Positions 17,665 to 24,155 of a stretch of DNA of 24,386 bases are shown here, one piece after another. Source of the DNA: Emcibacteraceae bacterium. Lineage in GTDB: Bacteria > Pseudomonadota > Alphaproteobacteria > Sphingomonadales > Emcibacteraceae. The position numbers and the translations under genes were made by a program. Position 1 is the stretch's first letter, and every line of letters starts with the position of its first letter. A model generated the notes under the pieces. That model made no database searches, had not been told where the DNA came from, and saw only the letters and a list, made by a program, of their open reading frames with translations. The stretch covers positions 1 to 24,386 of the forward strand of contig JAESUD010000137.1 in assembly GCA_016763335.1 (NCBI GenBank), read 5' to 3'.

Positions 17665-18359
17665 TAAAGTCTTCCCTCAATAAATTTTTTTCCTTGTTCG
17701 CTACGCGGACTTTCAAAAAATTCAGACGCGGTGGATATTTCAGTAACACTACCTTCTTCGATAAAGATAATATGTTCTGCAATTCTCTTTGCCTGCATCA
17801 AATCATGGGTAGCCATAACAATTGTCATATGATTTTCATGACTTTTTAAAATCATTTTTTCCAGTATGCCAGTGGCTTTTGGATCAAGGTTAGCCGTAGG
17901 TTCATCAAGAAATAGTATGTTCGGTTTAAGAAGTAAGGCGCGAATTAATGAAAGACGCTGTTTTTCGCCGCTCGAAAGAAGTCGCGCTGGACGATCCGCA
18001 AACTTTTCCATGGAATATTCTTGCAATGCTTTCTCGGCTAGGGGTTGTTGCTCCGCTGCGCTCACTTTCATAAGATCAAGAACATATGTCATGTTTTGTA
18101 AAACGGTTCTACGCAGTAAAGTAGGTTTAGGAAAGACCATTGCGCTTACACTGGATTTATCCCATGTGAAAATCGTTCCTGATGTCGGTTTAAGAAGTCC
18201 ATGACACAGCTTTAATAATATGCTTTTCCCTGCCCCGTTTGGTCATAGAATAACCGTGGTGTTGGCTTTTTTAATATCCAGTGTCGTTTCCTGAAGGGCT
18301 TTGCCTTTTTCATGGCTATAGCTTACATTTTTTAAGGAAAGGGCAATGTCTTTATTCAT
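17664..18359 (-). pseudogene. tupC: Tungstate ABC transporter ATPase with TGA in Walker A
   Basis: ATPase of the Tup transporter, 231 codons from an ATG at 18359 that overlaps the end of tupB by 8 bases. The frame runs MNKDIALSLKNVSYSHEKGK..., then codon 39 (18243-18245) is TGA exactly where the first Gly of the Walker A motif belongs (stop-PNGAGKS). The same frame then continues with AMVFPKPTLL (Q-loop region), signature LLSSGEKQRLSLIRAL, Walker B NILFLDEPTANLD and H-loop ATHD. One substitution, GGA to TGA, explains the break. Restart at the next ATG (18140) would give 158 aa without Walker A, unable to bind ATP normally. Neighbours tupB and tupA are intact, so the lesion looks recent or is a sequence error. 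Confidence 0.92.
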
Positions 18360-19071
18360 CACGATACCCTCCTTGTGTTTTCTGATAATGAGTTTTGATC
18401 ATATGCATCAGAAAATTTACGCCGAGCGATAAGGCGAGTAAAATGATGCCAAGAGCCATAGCGAGTTCAAGATTGCCTTTGCTAATCTCCATCTGAATGG
18501 ATGTTGTCATGGTGCGTGTACTATGTTCAATATTCCCCCCAACGATCATAACCGCCCCGACCTCTGCAATGGCGCGGCCAAACCCGGCAAGAAGCACCGT
18601 GAGCAGTCCGATACGACTTTCCCAAAGAAGTGTTTTGATCCGTTGGCCTAAAGAAAGCCTTAATGAGCAAAAAAGTTCGTCATATTCATTATTCATTTCT
18701 TCAACGGTTTGACGGCTTAGGGCGGTTAATATGGGAAATATCAATATGCACTGGGCAATAATCATTGCTTCGGGTGTATATAAAAGCCCGAGTATCCCGA
18801 GCGGCCCCGCTCTTGACAATATCATGTAAACCACAAGACCTACGACCACGGGGGGCAACCCCATGAATGCATTGATAAATATACCGAGTATTTTTGAACC
18901 GGGAAATTTTTTGGTGGCAAGAAGTGACCCTAATGGAAAGCCAATAAGGGCGGCAAAAAAAAGTGCTGTTAAACTGACATAGAGAGACAGACCGATAATT
19001 TCCATCAAATCATTATTGAAAGAAACAATTAGGGAGAGCGACTTTATAAAAATACTGGAGTTTTCTGTCAT
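18352..19071 (-). CDS. tupB: Tungstate ABC transporter permease
   Basis: Inner-membrane permease, 239 aa, of the TupB/ModB-like binding-protein-dependent class. Seen: about five hydrophobic segments (near 22-52, 66-88, 95-117, 155-180 and 205-228) and the ATPase-coupling EAA-type loop with GFGRAIAEVGAVMIVGGN (about 163-180), a strong TupB signature, followed by STRTMTTSIQMEISKGNLELAMALG. First gene of the tup operon, divergent from tusA. The shared upstream region holds a 13-base palindrome at 19132-19144 that may bind a regulator. Confidence 0.92.
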   Translation of the reverse strand: MTENSSIFIKSLSLIVSFNNDLMEIIGLSLYVSLTALFFAALIGFPLGSLLATKKFPGSKILGIFINAFMGLPPVVVGLVVYMILSRAGPLGILGLLYTPEAMIIAQCILIFPILTALSRQTVEEMNNEYDELFCSLRLSLGQRIKTLLWESRIGLLTVLLAGFGRAIAEVGAVMIVGGNIEHSTRTMTTSIQMEISKGNLELAMALGIILLALSLGVNFLMHMIKTHYQKTQGGYRDE

Positions 19072-19131
19072 TTTTTTCTTTTATGCTTTGCTTGTGACTA
19101 AACTAATTGCTAAATCAGCATCAGTAAACTT

Positions 19132-19144
19132 AAATGTAACATTT
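19132..19144. promoter_or_regulatory. Palindrome between tupB and tusA, possible operator
   Basis: AAATGTAACATTT is a perfect 6-1-6 dyad midway between the divergent tupB and tusA starts. Regulator unknown; function inferred only from symmetry and place. Confidence 0.35.
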
Positions 19145-19185
19145 GATTAAAGGAATATATTATTTTTAAGCAAGCGGATCATATA

Positions 19186-19395
19186 TTGGATGTAAGCGGA
19201 CATAAATGCCCGATACCGGTTTTACGTCTGCGTCGCTTGTTGGATAAAATAAAGGATGGTGCAACGGTCAAACTTACGGCGACAGACCCTATGACACTGA
19301 TTGATATTCCGAATTTCTGCCGTGAGGCAGGACATGAAGTGGAAAATATAGTTGAAGCAGATGATTATATTCTCTATTTAATTAAAAAATGTTGA
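19186..19395 (+). CDS. tusA: Sulfur carrier protein TusA family
   Basis: Small sulfur-relay protein with the CPxP hallmark GHKCPIPVLR; the cysteine carries persulfide sulfur for tRNA thiolation or cofactor assembly. From the TTG at 19186 it is 69 aa. The start is odd: no ATG is in frame. The frame is open upstream to 19147, the ribosome site AAGGA (19150-19154) lies 7 bases before an ATT at 19162, and the extra residues FKQADHILD look like a normal TusA N-terminus. So the true start may be ATT (perhaps a former ATG) at 19162, giving 77 aa; the TTG has no ribosome site. It leads an operon with sufE 33 bases downstream. Confidence 0.88.
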   Translation: MDVSGHKCPIPVLRLRRLLDKIKDGATVKLTATDPMTLIDIPNFCREAGHEVENIVEADDYILYLIKKC

Positions 19396-19428
19396 TATAA
19401 TAGGTAATTTTAAAGGCGACGTTAGAAT

Positions 19429-19830
19429 ATGAATATTGAAGAAGTTAAAGAAACGTTTGAATTTATGGACGAGTGGGAAGACCGTTACCGGTTTATCATT
19501 GATCTTGGCCGTAAGCTGCCGGAGTTTGACGAAAGCGATCAAACGGAAGAAAATCGTGTTCATGGCTGCACCAGCAAAGTATGGATGGTGTACACAAAAC
19601 AAGATGATAAAATAATATTTAAAGGCGATAGTGATGCCCATATCGTCAAAGGGTTGGTCTCCATTATTTTAATGATATTTTCAGGTAAGACACCAAAAGA
19701 TATTATAGACTTGGATGCCAGAGAAATATTGACGGACCTTGGTTTGTCGCAACATTTATCGCCAATGCGAACCAATGGACTTTTTTCAATGGTTGAACGT
19801 ATAAAAGCAATAGGAAACAGTTTTCTTTGA
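19429..19830 (+). CDS. sufE: Cysteine desulfuration protein SufE
   Basis: SufE takes persulfide sulfur from the cysteine desulfurase SufS and passes it to Fe-S cluster assembly. The protein is 133 aa, normal size. Seen: the active-site loop VHGCTSKVWM with Cys47, the N-terminal RYRFIIDLGRKLPEF and the C-terminal LSPMRTNGLFSMVERIKA, all SufE features. Other suf genes are not in the window. It lies between tusA and a TSUP exporter; the exporter's TTG start overlaps its stop by four bases. Confidence 0.95.
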   Translation: MNIEEVKETFEFMDEWEDRYRFIIDLGRKLPEFDESDQTEENRVHGCTSKVWMVYTKQDDKIIFKGDSDAHIVKGLVSIILMIFSGKTPKDIIDLDAREILTDLGLSQHLSPMRTNGLFSMVERIKAIGNSFL

Positions 19831-20648
19831 ATGAATTTTCGGAAATTATTCCGCTTATACTGGTTATGCTTGCTTCTGGCGTATTAAGCGGACTTATGGC
19901 TGGGCTGCTCGGAATTGGCGGTGGCATTGTTATTGTGCCTATTCTCGAATTTTCATTATCATATTTCGGTGTTGATGAAGCGGTGCGAATGCATGTGGCG
20001 ATTGCGACGTCACTAGCGATTATTATCGTTACATCTTTTTCATCAGCACGGGCCCATAACAAACACGAAAATGTTGATCATGCCCTCATTAAAAAATGGG
20101 CGGTTTCTATGTTAATCGCGGCGGCGATCGGTAGTTGGGTCGCGTCCATGTTAAACGGCAAATCTCTCGTGATTATTTTTGCGTTACTGGCATTTGTTGT
20201 TGCCTTTAAAATGCTTTTAAAGGGGGACCCGGCAAAAACAGGGACGCAATTCCCCAATCATTGGGCCGTTCAGTTAATGCCGCTGTCAATAGGTGGTCTT
20301 TCAAGCATGATGGGTATTGGCGGTGGCGTCATGGGGGTTAGTTTTATGACTATTTTTGGGATGCCTATCCATAGGGCCGTTGGCACTGCATCTTTTTTTG
20401 GTGTTTTAATCAGTATTCCCGGCACCATCAGCTATATGATCACGGGCGCGGGTGTCGAGGGGCTACCGGCTGGCAATATTGGTTATGTTAGCTTAATTGG
20501 TCTTGGGGTTATTGCACCGGTATCTTATCTTGCCGCACCATTTGGCGCAAAAATCGCGCATCAGCTTAATCAAAGACAATTAAACCTCGCCTTCGGCGGC
20601 TTTCTTTTGTTTGTTTCAAGTCAAATGATCTACCGCTATCTTTTTTAA
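19827..20648 (+). CDS. TSUP (TauE/SafE) family sulfite/sulfur-compound exporter
   Basis: Inner-membrane transporter of 273 aa with about eight hydrophobic helices, in the TauE/SafE/TSUP family. Seen: the two half-repeat signatures GLLGIGGGIVIVPIL (26-40) and MMGIGGGVMGVSFM in the second half, the family's internal duplication. Members move sulfite, sulfonates or related sulfur anions. Its coupling to sufE (TTGA overlap: TTG start at 19827, sufE stop at 19828-19830) and to tusA points to a role in sulfur export or balance. AGGA lies about 11 bases before the TTG. Exact substrate unknown. Confidence 0.92.
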   Translation: MNEFSEIIPLILVMLASGVLSGLMAGLLGIGGGIVIVPILEFSLSYFGVDEAVRMHVAIATSLAIIIVTSFSSARAHNKHENVDHALIKKWAVSMLIAAAIGSWVASMLNGKSLVIIFALLAFVVAFKMLLKGDPAKTGTQFPNHWAVQLMPLSIGGLSSMMGIGGGVMGVSFMTIFGMPIHRAVGTASFFGVLISIPGTISYMITGAGVEGLPAGNIGYVSLIGLGVIAPVSYLAAPFGAKIAHQLNQRQLNLAFGGFLLFVSSQMIYRYLF

Positions 20649-20649
20649 A

Positions 20650-20679
20650 CAAAAAAAGACCCCGGCAAGGAAGCCGGGG
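20650..20679 (-). terminator. Rho-independent terminator of the GntR-ABC operon
   Basis: Stem CCCCGGC (20660-20666) / GCCGGGG (20673-20679) with a 6-base loop, followed on the minus strand by TCTTTTTTT. It lies beyond the ABC-2 permease stop and immediately after the TSUP stop, so the hairpin may also help to end the plus-strand operon, although it has no T run on that side. Confidence 0.85.
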
Positions 20680-20731
20680 CAAGAGGGAAGATATTGGATA
20701 GGACGAATTTCCTATCCTGAAGTAAATTGGT

Positions 20732-21655
20732 TTAAGTAATGTTGTTACGTTTTCTGATCTGAATACATCCGGCAATCATAATAGCCGCGATAATGGTGCC
20801 TATCCAGAGAGAGGGGTCTGTCAAACTGCTTAGATAATTCATCGAAATATCAACCAGATTTACACCTTCCCCATTCTCGAAGCTGTGCCTAAAGTCAGCT
20901 TTGCTCGTGAAACGAGATCCAATTATTTGAAGAAATAGTGTGCTTCTGAAAAAGACCATCTCAAATACTGCTAGTAGAATTGGGGCAATGAAAGCAAGCA
21001 GGAATGGAGAGCGTCTTGAAAAACTTGAAACCAACATGAACCAGGTAATGATAGGTAAAACCCATAGGATTTTAACAAATAGTGGCACTATATCTGCCAT
21101 AAGAATAGCACCCAGATTTATGTTTGAGAAAACAAGGTTCCACGCACTGGCATCGGTATTAATAGCCACGAATAATCCAAGTATTAGTGTGGAAAAAATT
21201 TGAATTATTAATGCAAACCCTATGGCGATCAAAGGGATTACAACTGTCACTGTTGCAAGCTTTACCAATACTTCTTGGGTATCCGATACCGGCATTGATT
21301 TCCAAAATAAAATACTTTTATCTTTGCGCTCGTCAAATAGAGAGGAAAGGGCGGTAAAGACCATGCTGAAGCTGACCACTATAAACAATATTATGGATGG
21401 GAACATTACAAGCATGGTGACGATGTTGGATGAACTGATTGAATGGGATTCGGCGTCAGCGAGATGCTCATTAATAGAGGCACCATCAATTGTCATGCCA
21501 CTACCGGTTATTAAGGAAACGATTGAAAAGAATATGACCAGTCCGGTTACAACCATTGGGGTGGCAAGGATAGCCCTCTTATTATCCCAATATTCCTTAA
21601 GGAAAAGGGCTTTGATGGGATTGTAGCCATTTATTGTTGTTAGAGTAGAAAACAT
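20732..21655 (-). CDS. ABC-2 type transporter permease
   Basis: Membrane subunit of an ABC exporter, 307 aa from the ATG at 21655, which has GGAG 8 bases upstream; a TTG at 21667 in the same frame would place that ribosome site inside the gene. Seen: an N-terminal cytoplasmic segment NPIKALFLKEYWDNKRAIL typical of ABC-2 permeases, then about six hydrophobic helices, the first near residues 20-45, and a large soluble loop between helices 1 and 2, ending in RKRNNIT. It ends the operon of GntR regulator, ATPase and small membrane protein. With one ATPase and one permease it probably works as a homodimer. Substrate unknown; YtrA-type operons are often induced by cell-wall stress. Confidence 0.88.
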   Translation of the reverse strand: MFSTLTTINGYNPIKALFLKEYWDNKRAILATPMVVTGLVIFFSIVSLITGSGMTIDGASINEHLADAESHSISSSNIVTMLVMFPSIILFIVVSFSMVFTALSSLFDERKDKSILFWKSMPVSDTQEVLVKLATVTVVIPLIAIGFALIIQIFSTLILGLFVAINTDASAWNLVFSNINLGAILMADIVPLFVKILWVLPIITWFMLVSSFSRRSPFLLAFIAPILLAVFEMVFFRSTLFLQIIGSRFTSKADFRHSFENGEGVNLVDISMNYLSSLTDPSLWIGTIIAAIMIAGCIQIRKRNNIT

Positions 21656-21681
21656 TTTATTCTCCAATTTCTTTATTTATT

Positions 21682-21885
21682 TTAAATAAACAGGCATTGG
21701 CCAATGGCACAAACCATGATTTTATCTTTACTAATTGACGCACCGGTCTGGCTTAGCTCGTCACCGATACTTGATGCGCTCAAACCTCTCATGCCAATAG
21801 TGCCGACAAAAATCAGGAAGGCAATAAGTCCAATGTTAATGAGAGTATGGATTGATTTGCGTTTATTAATTTCCAGGTTTGTCAT
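21682..21885 (-). CDS. Small membrane protein in the GntR-ABC operon
   Basis: A 67-residue protein that I do not recognise. Seen: basic N-terminus (NKRKS), one transmembrane helix (about 14-34, INIGLIAFLIFVGTIGM), then a short polar tail with two cysteines near the end (VCAIGQCLFI). Strong case for a real gene: its ATG overlaps the ATPase stop by four bases (ATGA), GGAGAA precedes it at a good distance, and the permease ATG follows 26 bases after its stop. It may be an accessory subunit or regulator of the exporter. Confidence 0.72.
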   Translation of the reverse strand: MTNLEINKRKSIHTLINIGLIAFLIFVGTIGMRGLSASSIGDELSQTGASISKDKIMVCAIGQCLFI

Positions 21886-22739
21886 GATTGTTCTCCGCTC
21901 ATCAATGTGACAAAAAGATCGGAAAGCGAAAGGCGGCTTACTGTGCCAAACTCTTTTAAGCTGGCGCTATCTTTTCCTTTGAATACAAAGCTTGTCCGGC
22001 CTAAGGATGTCATTTCACGGTAAGGGGCAAGGGCGCGTGCTTCGTCAATGCTATCTTTATTAGGATCAAGAACTTTCCAAGTGCTAAGTGTTTCTTCCAT
22101 ACTGGCGTCATACATAATTTTGCCGTCACGAATAAAAATCACATCGGTCAGAATATTCTCAATTTCATCTACTTGATGAGTGGTGATAATGATGGTTCTT
22201 TCTTCATCAAAATAATCCCCTAGCAATTGATCGTAAAAAGTCTTGCGGTACATGATATCAAGGCCGAGTGTCGGCTCATCAAGGACGAGGATCTTTGCAT
22301 CAATTGCCATAATAAGAGCAAGGTGAAGTTGAACAATCATGCCTTTTGAAAGTTTGCTAACTTTTTTATCCATGGGGATTGATGTTTGTTTGAGCAAACC
22401 TAATGCTTTTTCACGATTGAAATTTGGGTGAACGCCTTCCACAAACTGAACGGCTTCACGCACTTTGATCCAGCCGGGTAAAGTGGCGACGTCTGATATA
22501 AAACAGACTTCTTTCATAAGCTGGTCGCGCTGCGTATGCGGGTCATAGCCGAGTACATTAAGCTCACCTTCATATGAACATAGCCCGAGTATGGCATTGA
22601 TCAATGTTGTTTTACCTGCACCATTTGAGCCAATTAAACCGACAATTTGTCCTTTATTTATAGACACATTAACATTTGATAAGGCTTGGAATTTCCCAAA
22701 TGATTTATTCAGATTTTTTGCGCTGATATAATTTGTCAT
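21882..22739 (-). CDS. ABC transporter ATP-binding protein (YtrB-like)
   Basis: ATPase of an ABC-2 exporter, 285 aa. Seen: Walker A GSNGAGKTT (residues 37-45), Q-loop region, a degenerate signature LSKGM in place of LSGGQ, Walker B ILVLDEPTLGLD, H-loop TTHQVDEIE, and a C-terminal extension of about 80 residues. The LSKGM variant is common in this exporter group (for example YtrB/EcsA/BcrA relatives). GAGGAC precedes the ATG; the regulator gene ends 11 bases upstream. Part of the operon regulator-ATPase-small protein-permease. Confidence 0.93.
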   Translation of the reverse strand: MTNYISAKNLNKSFGKFQALSNVNVSINKGQIVGLIGSNGAGKTTLINAILGLCSYEGELNVLGYDPHTQRDQLMKEVCFISDVATLPGWIKVREAVQFVEGVHPNFNREKALGLLKQTSIPMDKKVSKLSKGMIVQLHLALIMAIDAKILVLDEPTLGLDIMYRKTFYDQLLGDYFDEERTIIITTHQVDEIENILTDVIFIRDGKIMYDASMEETLSTWKVLDPNKDSIDEARALAPYREMTSLGRTSFVFKGKDSASLKEFGTVSRLSLSDLFVTLMSGEQS

Positions 22740-22750
22740 TGTTATGTCCT

Positions 22751-23134
22751 CTATTCTTTATTATCTGGCACTGAACCATTTTTGGTTGTGGCAGAAAGCA
22801 ACGTTTTGGTATCAAGCCCCAGTCTTGAAATGCGTTCCATAATTTTTGGCCATTCAATTTCCAGAAAGTTTTTTTGCTCTGTTATGAGTAAGTTTTTTCT
22901 CGCTCCGTCTAAAATAAACATTCCAAGTCCCCTGCGTTTTTCTACTAATCCTTCATCAACCAATTCTGCATAGGCTTTTGAAGCTGTTATTGGGTTAATT
23001 TGATATTCAACCGCGACCTTTCTAACGGAGGGGAGTGCCTCTCCCTCGTTAAGATCTCCATCCATGATCATCATATGAATCTGATCCTTTAGTTGAAGGT
23101 AAATAGGTCTGTCATCTGTCCATTGTTCTGCCAC
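22751..23134 (-). CDS. GntR family transcriptional regulator (YtrA subfamily)
   Basis: Short GntR repressor of 127 aa: a winged-helix DNA-binding domain with PIYLQLKDQIHMMIMDGDL, EGEALPSVRKVAVEYQINPITASKAYAEL and GLVEKRRGLGMF, and only a short C-terminal tail, the mark of the YtrA subfamily. I chose the GTG at 23134, which has GGAAAG just upstream and gives a family-like N-terminus; an in-frame TTG at 23146 would overlap that site. It sits between the small membrane protein at 23196-23426 and the ATPase. Such repressors usually control their own ABC operon; a perfect palindrome at 23469-23480 over the promoter is the likely operator. Confidence 0.9.
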   Translation of the reverse strand: MAEQWTDDRPIYLQLKDQIHMMIMDGDLNEGEALPSVRKVAVEYQINPITASKAYAELVDEGLVEKRRGLGMFILDGARKNLLITEQKNFLEIEWPKIMERISRLGLDTKTLLSATTKNGSVPDNKE

Positions 23135-23195
23135 AGTACTTTCCAATCATATTAAATTTGGGGCTAATTTTAAAACTCGGTTATTCTGCCAATCT

Positions 23196-23426
23196 TTAGA
23201 TTACTGAAGAGTAAGAAGCGAGTGTAGTTAGTTTTTGTGCTTCGACACTCGTTTGATATTGGCTACCGTTTACAATGACGGATAAGATAAGAAGGCTTAC
23301 AACAGCAAAACCGGAAACGATTCTTTGGCTGCTCATTTTAAAGTCGTCATTATTTGAAATAGTATTTTTACTAACAAGGCTCAAGAAGCTGTCCGAGCTA
23401 GTTGCATTTGAGTATAAGTTAAACAT
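23196..23426 (-). CDS. Small single-helix membrane protein leading the GntR-ABC operon
   Basis: A 76-residue protein that I do not recognise. Seen: a polar, serine/asparagine-rich N-terminal third, one transmembrane helix at about 35-53 (IVSGFAVVSLLILSVIVNG), and a C-terminal tail YQTSVEAQKLTTLASYSSVI. AAGGAAT lies 6-12 bases before the ATG, and a promoter with an overlapping palindrome lies about 45 bases upstream, so it is probably the first gene of the operon (61 bases before the regulator). Role unknown; it might sense the exporter's substrate or be one. Confidence 0.65.
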   Translation of the reverse strand: MFNLYSNATSSDSFLSLVSKNTISNNDDFKMSSQRIVSGFAVVSLLILSVIVNGSQYQTSVEAQKLTTLASYSSVI

Positions 23427-23468
23427 TTTATATTCCTTAAATAGGTGTGCTTGTGATTAGGTGTTGTA

Positions 23469-23480
23469 GTTATATATAAC
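23469..23480. promoter_or_regulatory. Putative YtrA-type operator over the operon promoter
   Basis: GTTATATATAAC is a perfect 12-base palindrome covering the -10. Binding by the GntR regulator is inferred. Confidence 0.55.
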
Positions 23481-23500
23481 ACTAAAACAAATATGGTCAA
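23471..23500 (-). promoter_or_regulatory. Promoter of the GntR-ABC operon
   Basis: Minus strand -35 TTGACC (23495-23500) and -10 TATATA (within 23471-23478, spacer 16-18). The -10 lies inside the 12-base palindrome, and the implied transcript starts about 40 bases before the small membrane protein at 23426. Confidence 0.6.
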
Positions 23501-23593
23501 CTTCTTTTGATGTTTTTTTTAGAGATAAAATAAAAATCTTTTAAAAACAAATGGTTATGAATTCACTTTTTTTACGACATCAACCCTTTAGGT

Positions 23594-23605
23594 GTTATAA
23601 ATAAC
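23594..23605. promoter_or_regulatory. Second copy of the palindrome upstream of the methionine sulfoxide reductase gene
   Basis: GTTATAAATAAC matches the site at 23469-23480 in 11 of 12 bases and contains a TATAAA that could be the -10 of the plus-strand gene starting at 23636. This suggests shared control of the two divergent units. Confidence 0.45.
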
Positions 23606-23635
23606 GCAAATAGGTGTTAATGAGGTGTATTATTC

Positions 23636-24100
23636 ATGCAAAAGGAATCAATTTATAGTCAGGTAGAGGCTGGAATTTACAGCGTTACTGAGGGCGAAAA
23701 CAATGTAATCGCCAATATGGCTACGGTCAGTTGCCTCTTAAAAGAAGCCTTTGAGGATTTCTTCTGGGTAGGGTTTTATATAGTCGATAATGAAAAGCCA
23801 GAAGAATTGGTTGTCGGCCCATATCAGGGAACGTTGGGTTGTCTTCGTATTTCATTCGATCGCGGGGTTTGCGGCGCGGCGGCCAAAACGGGCAAAACAC
23901 AAATTATTGATAACGTCCACGAATTTCCGGGTCATATAGCCTGTGATAGCCAAACTAATTCCGAGATCGTCGTGCCGGTTTATAATAATAAAAATGAATT
24001 GATTGCTGTATTTGATGTGGATAGCACAAAAATAAAGACTTTTGATAAGGTGGATCAGATGTGGTTGGAAAAAATATTATCTAAGGTATTTGATAAATAA
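23636..24100 (+). CDS. msrC: Free methionine-(R)-sulfoxide reductase (GAF-domain fRMsr)
   Basis: Cytosolic GAF-domain enzyme of 154 aa that reduces free L-methionine-(R)-sulfoxide with thioredoxin-linked electrons. Seen: FFWVGFYIVDN, LVVGPYQGTLGCLRI, RGVCGAAA, HIACDSQTNSEIVVP and FDVDS. Three cysteines at 69, 79 and 103 have the same spacing (10 and 24) as the three redox cysteines (84, 94, 118) of the E. coli enzyme. The ribosome site GAGGTG lies 8 bases before ATG. It is divergent from the GntR-ABC operon, with a 209 bp shared region holding two matching palindromes. Confidence 0.95.
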   Translation: MQKESIYSQVEAGIYSVTEGENNVIANMATVSCLLKEAFEDFFWVGFYIVDNEKPEELVVGPYQGTLGCLRISFDRGVCGAAAKTGKTQIIDNVHEFPGHIACDSQTNSEIVVPVYNNKNELIAVFDVDSTKIKTFDKVDQMWLEKILSKVFDK

Positions 24101-24155
24101 AATTGATCATGTAAGATACATTATAACATAATAAAAATATATGGGACAATAGATA

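Noticed and set aside
18243..18245. Recoding of TGA (as Trp or Sec) to rescue the tungstate ATPase
   Set aside because: Walker A needs Gly here, and TGA ends other intact genes such as sufE; no SECIS-like context is seen.
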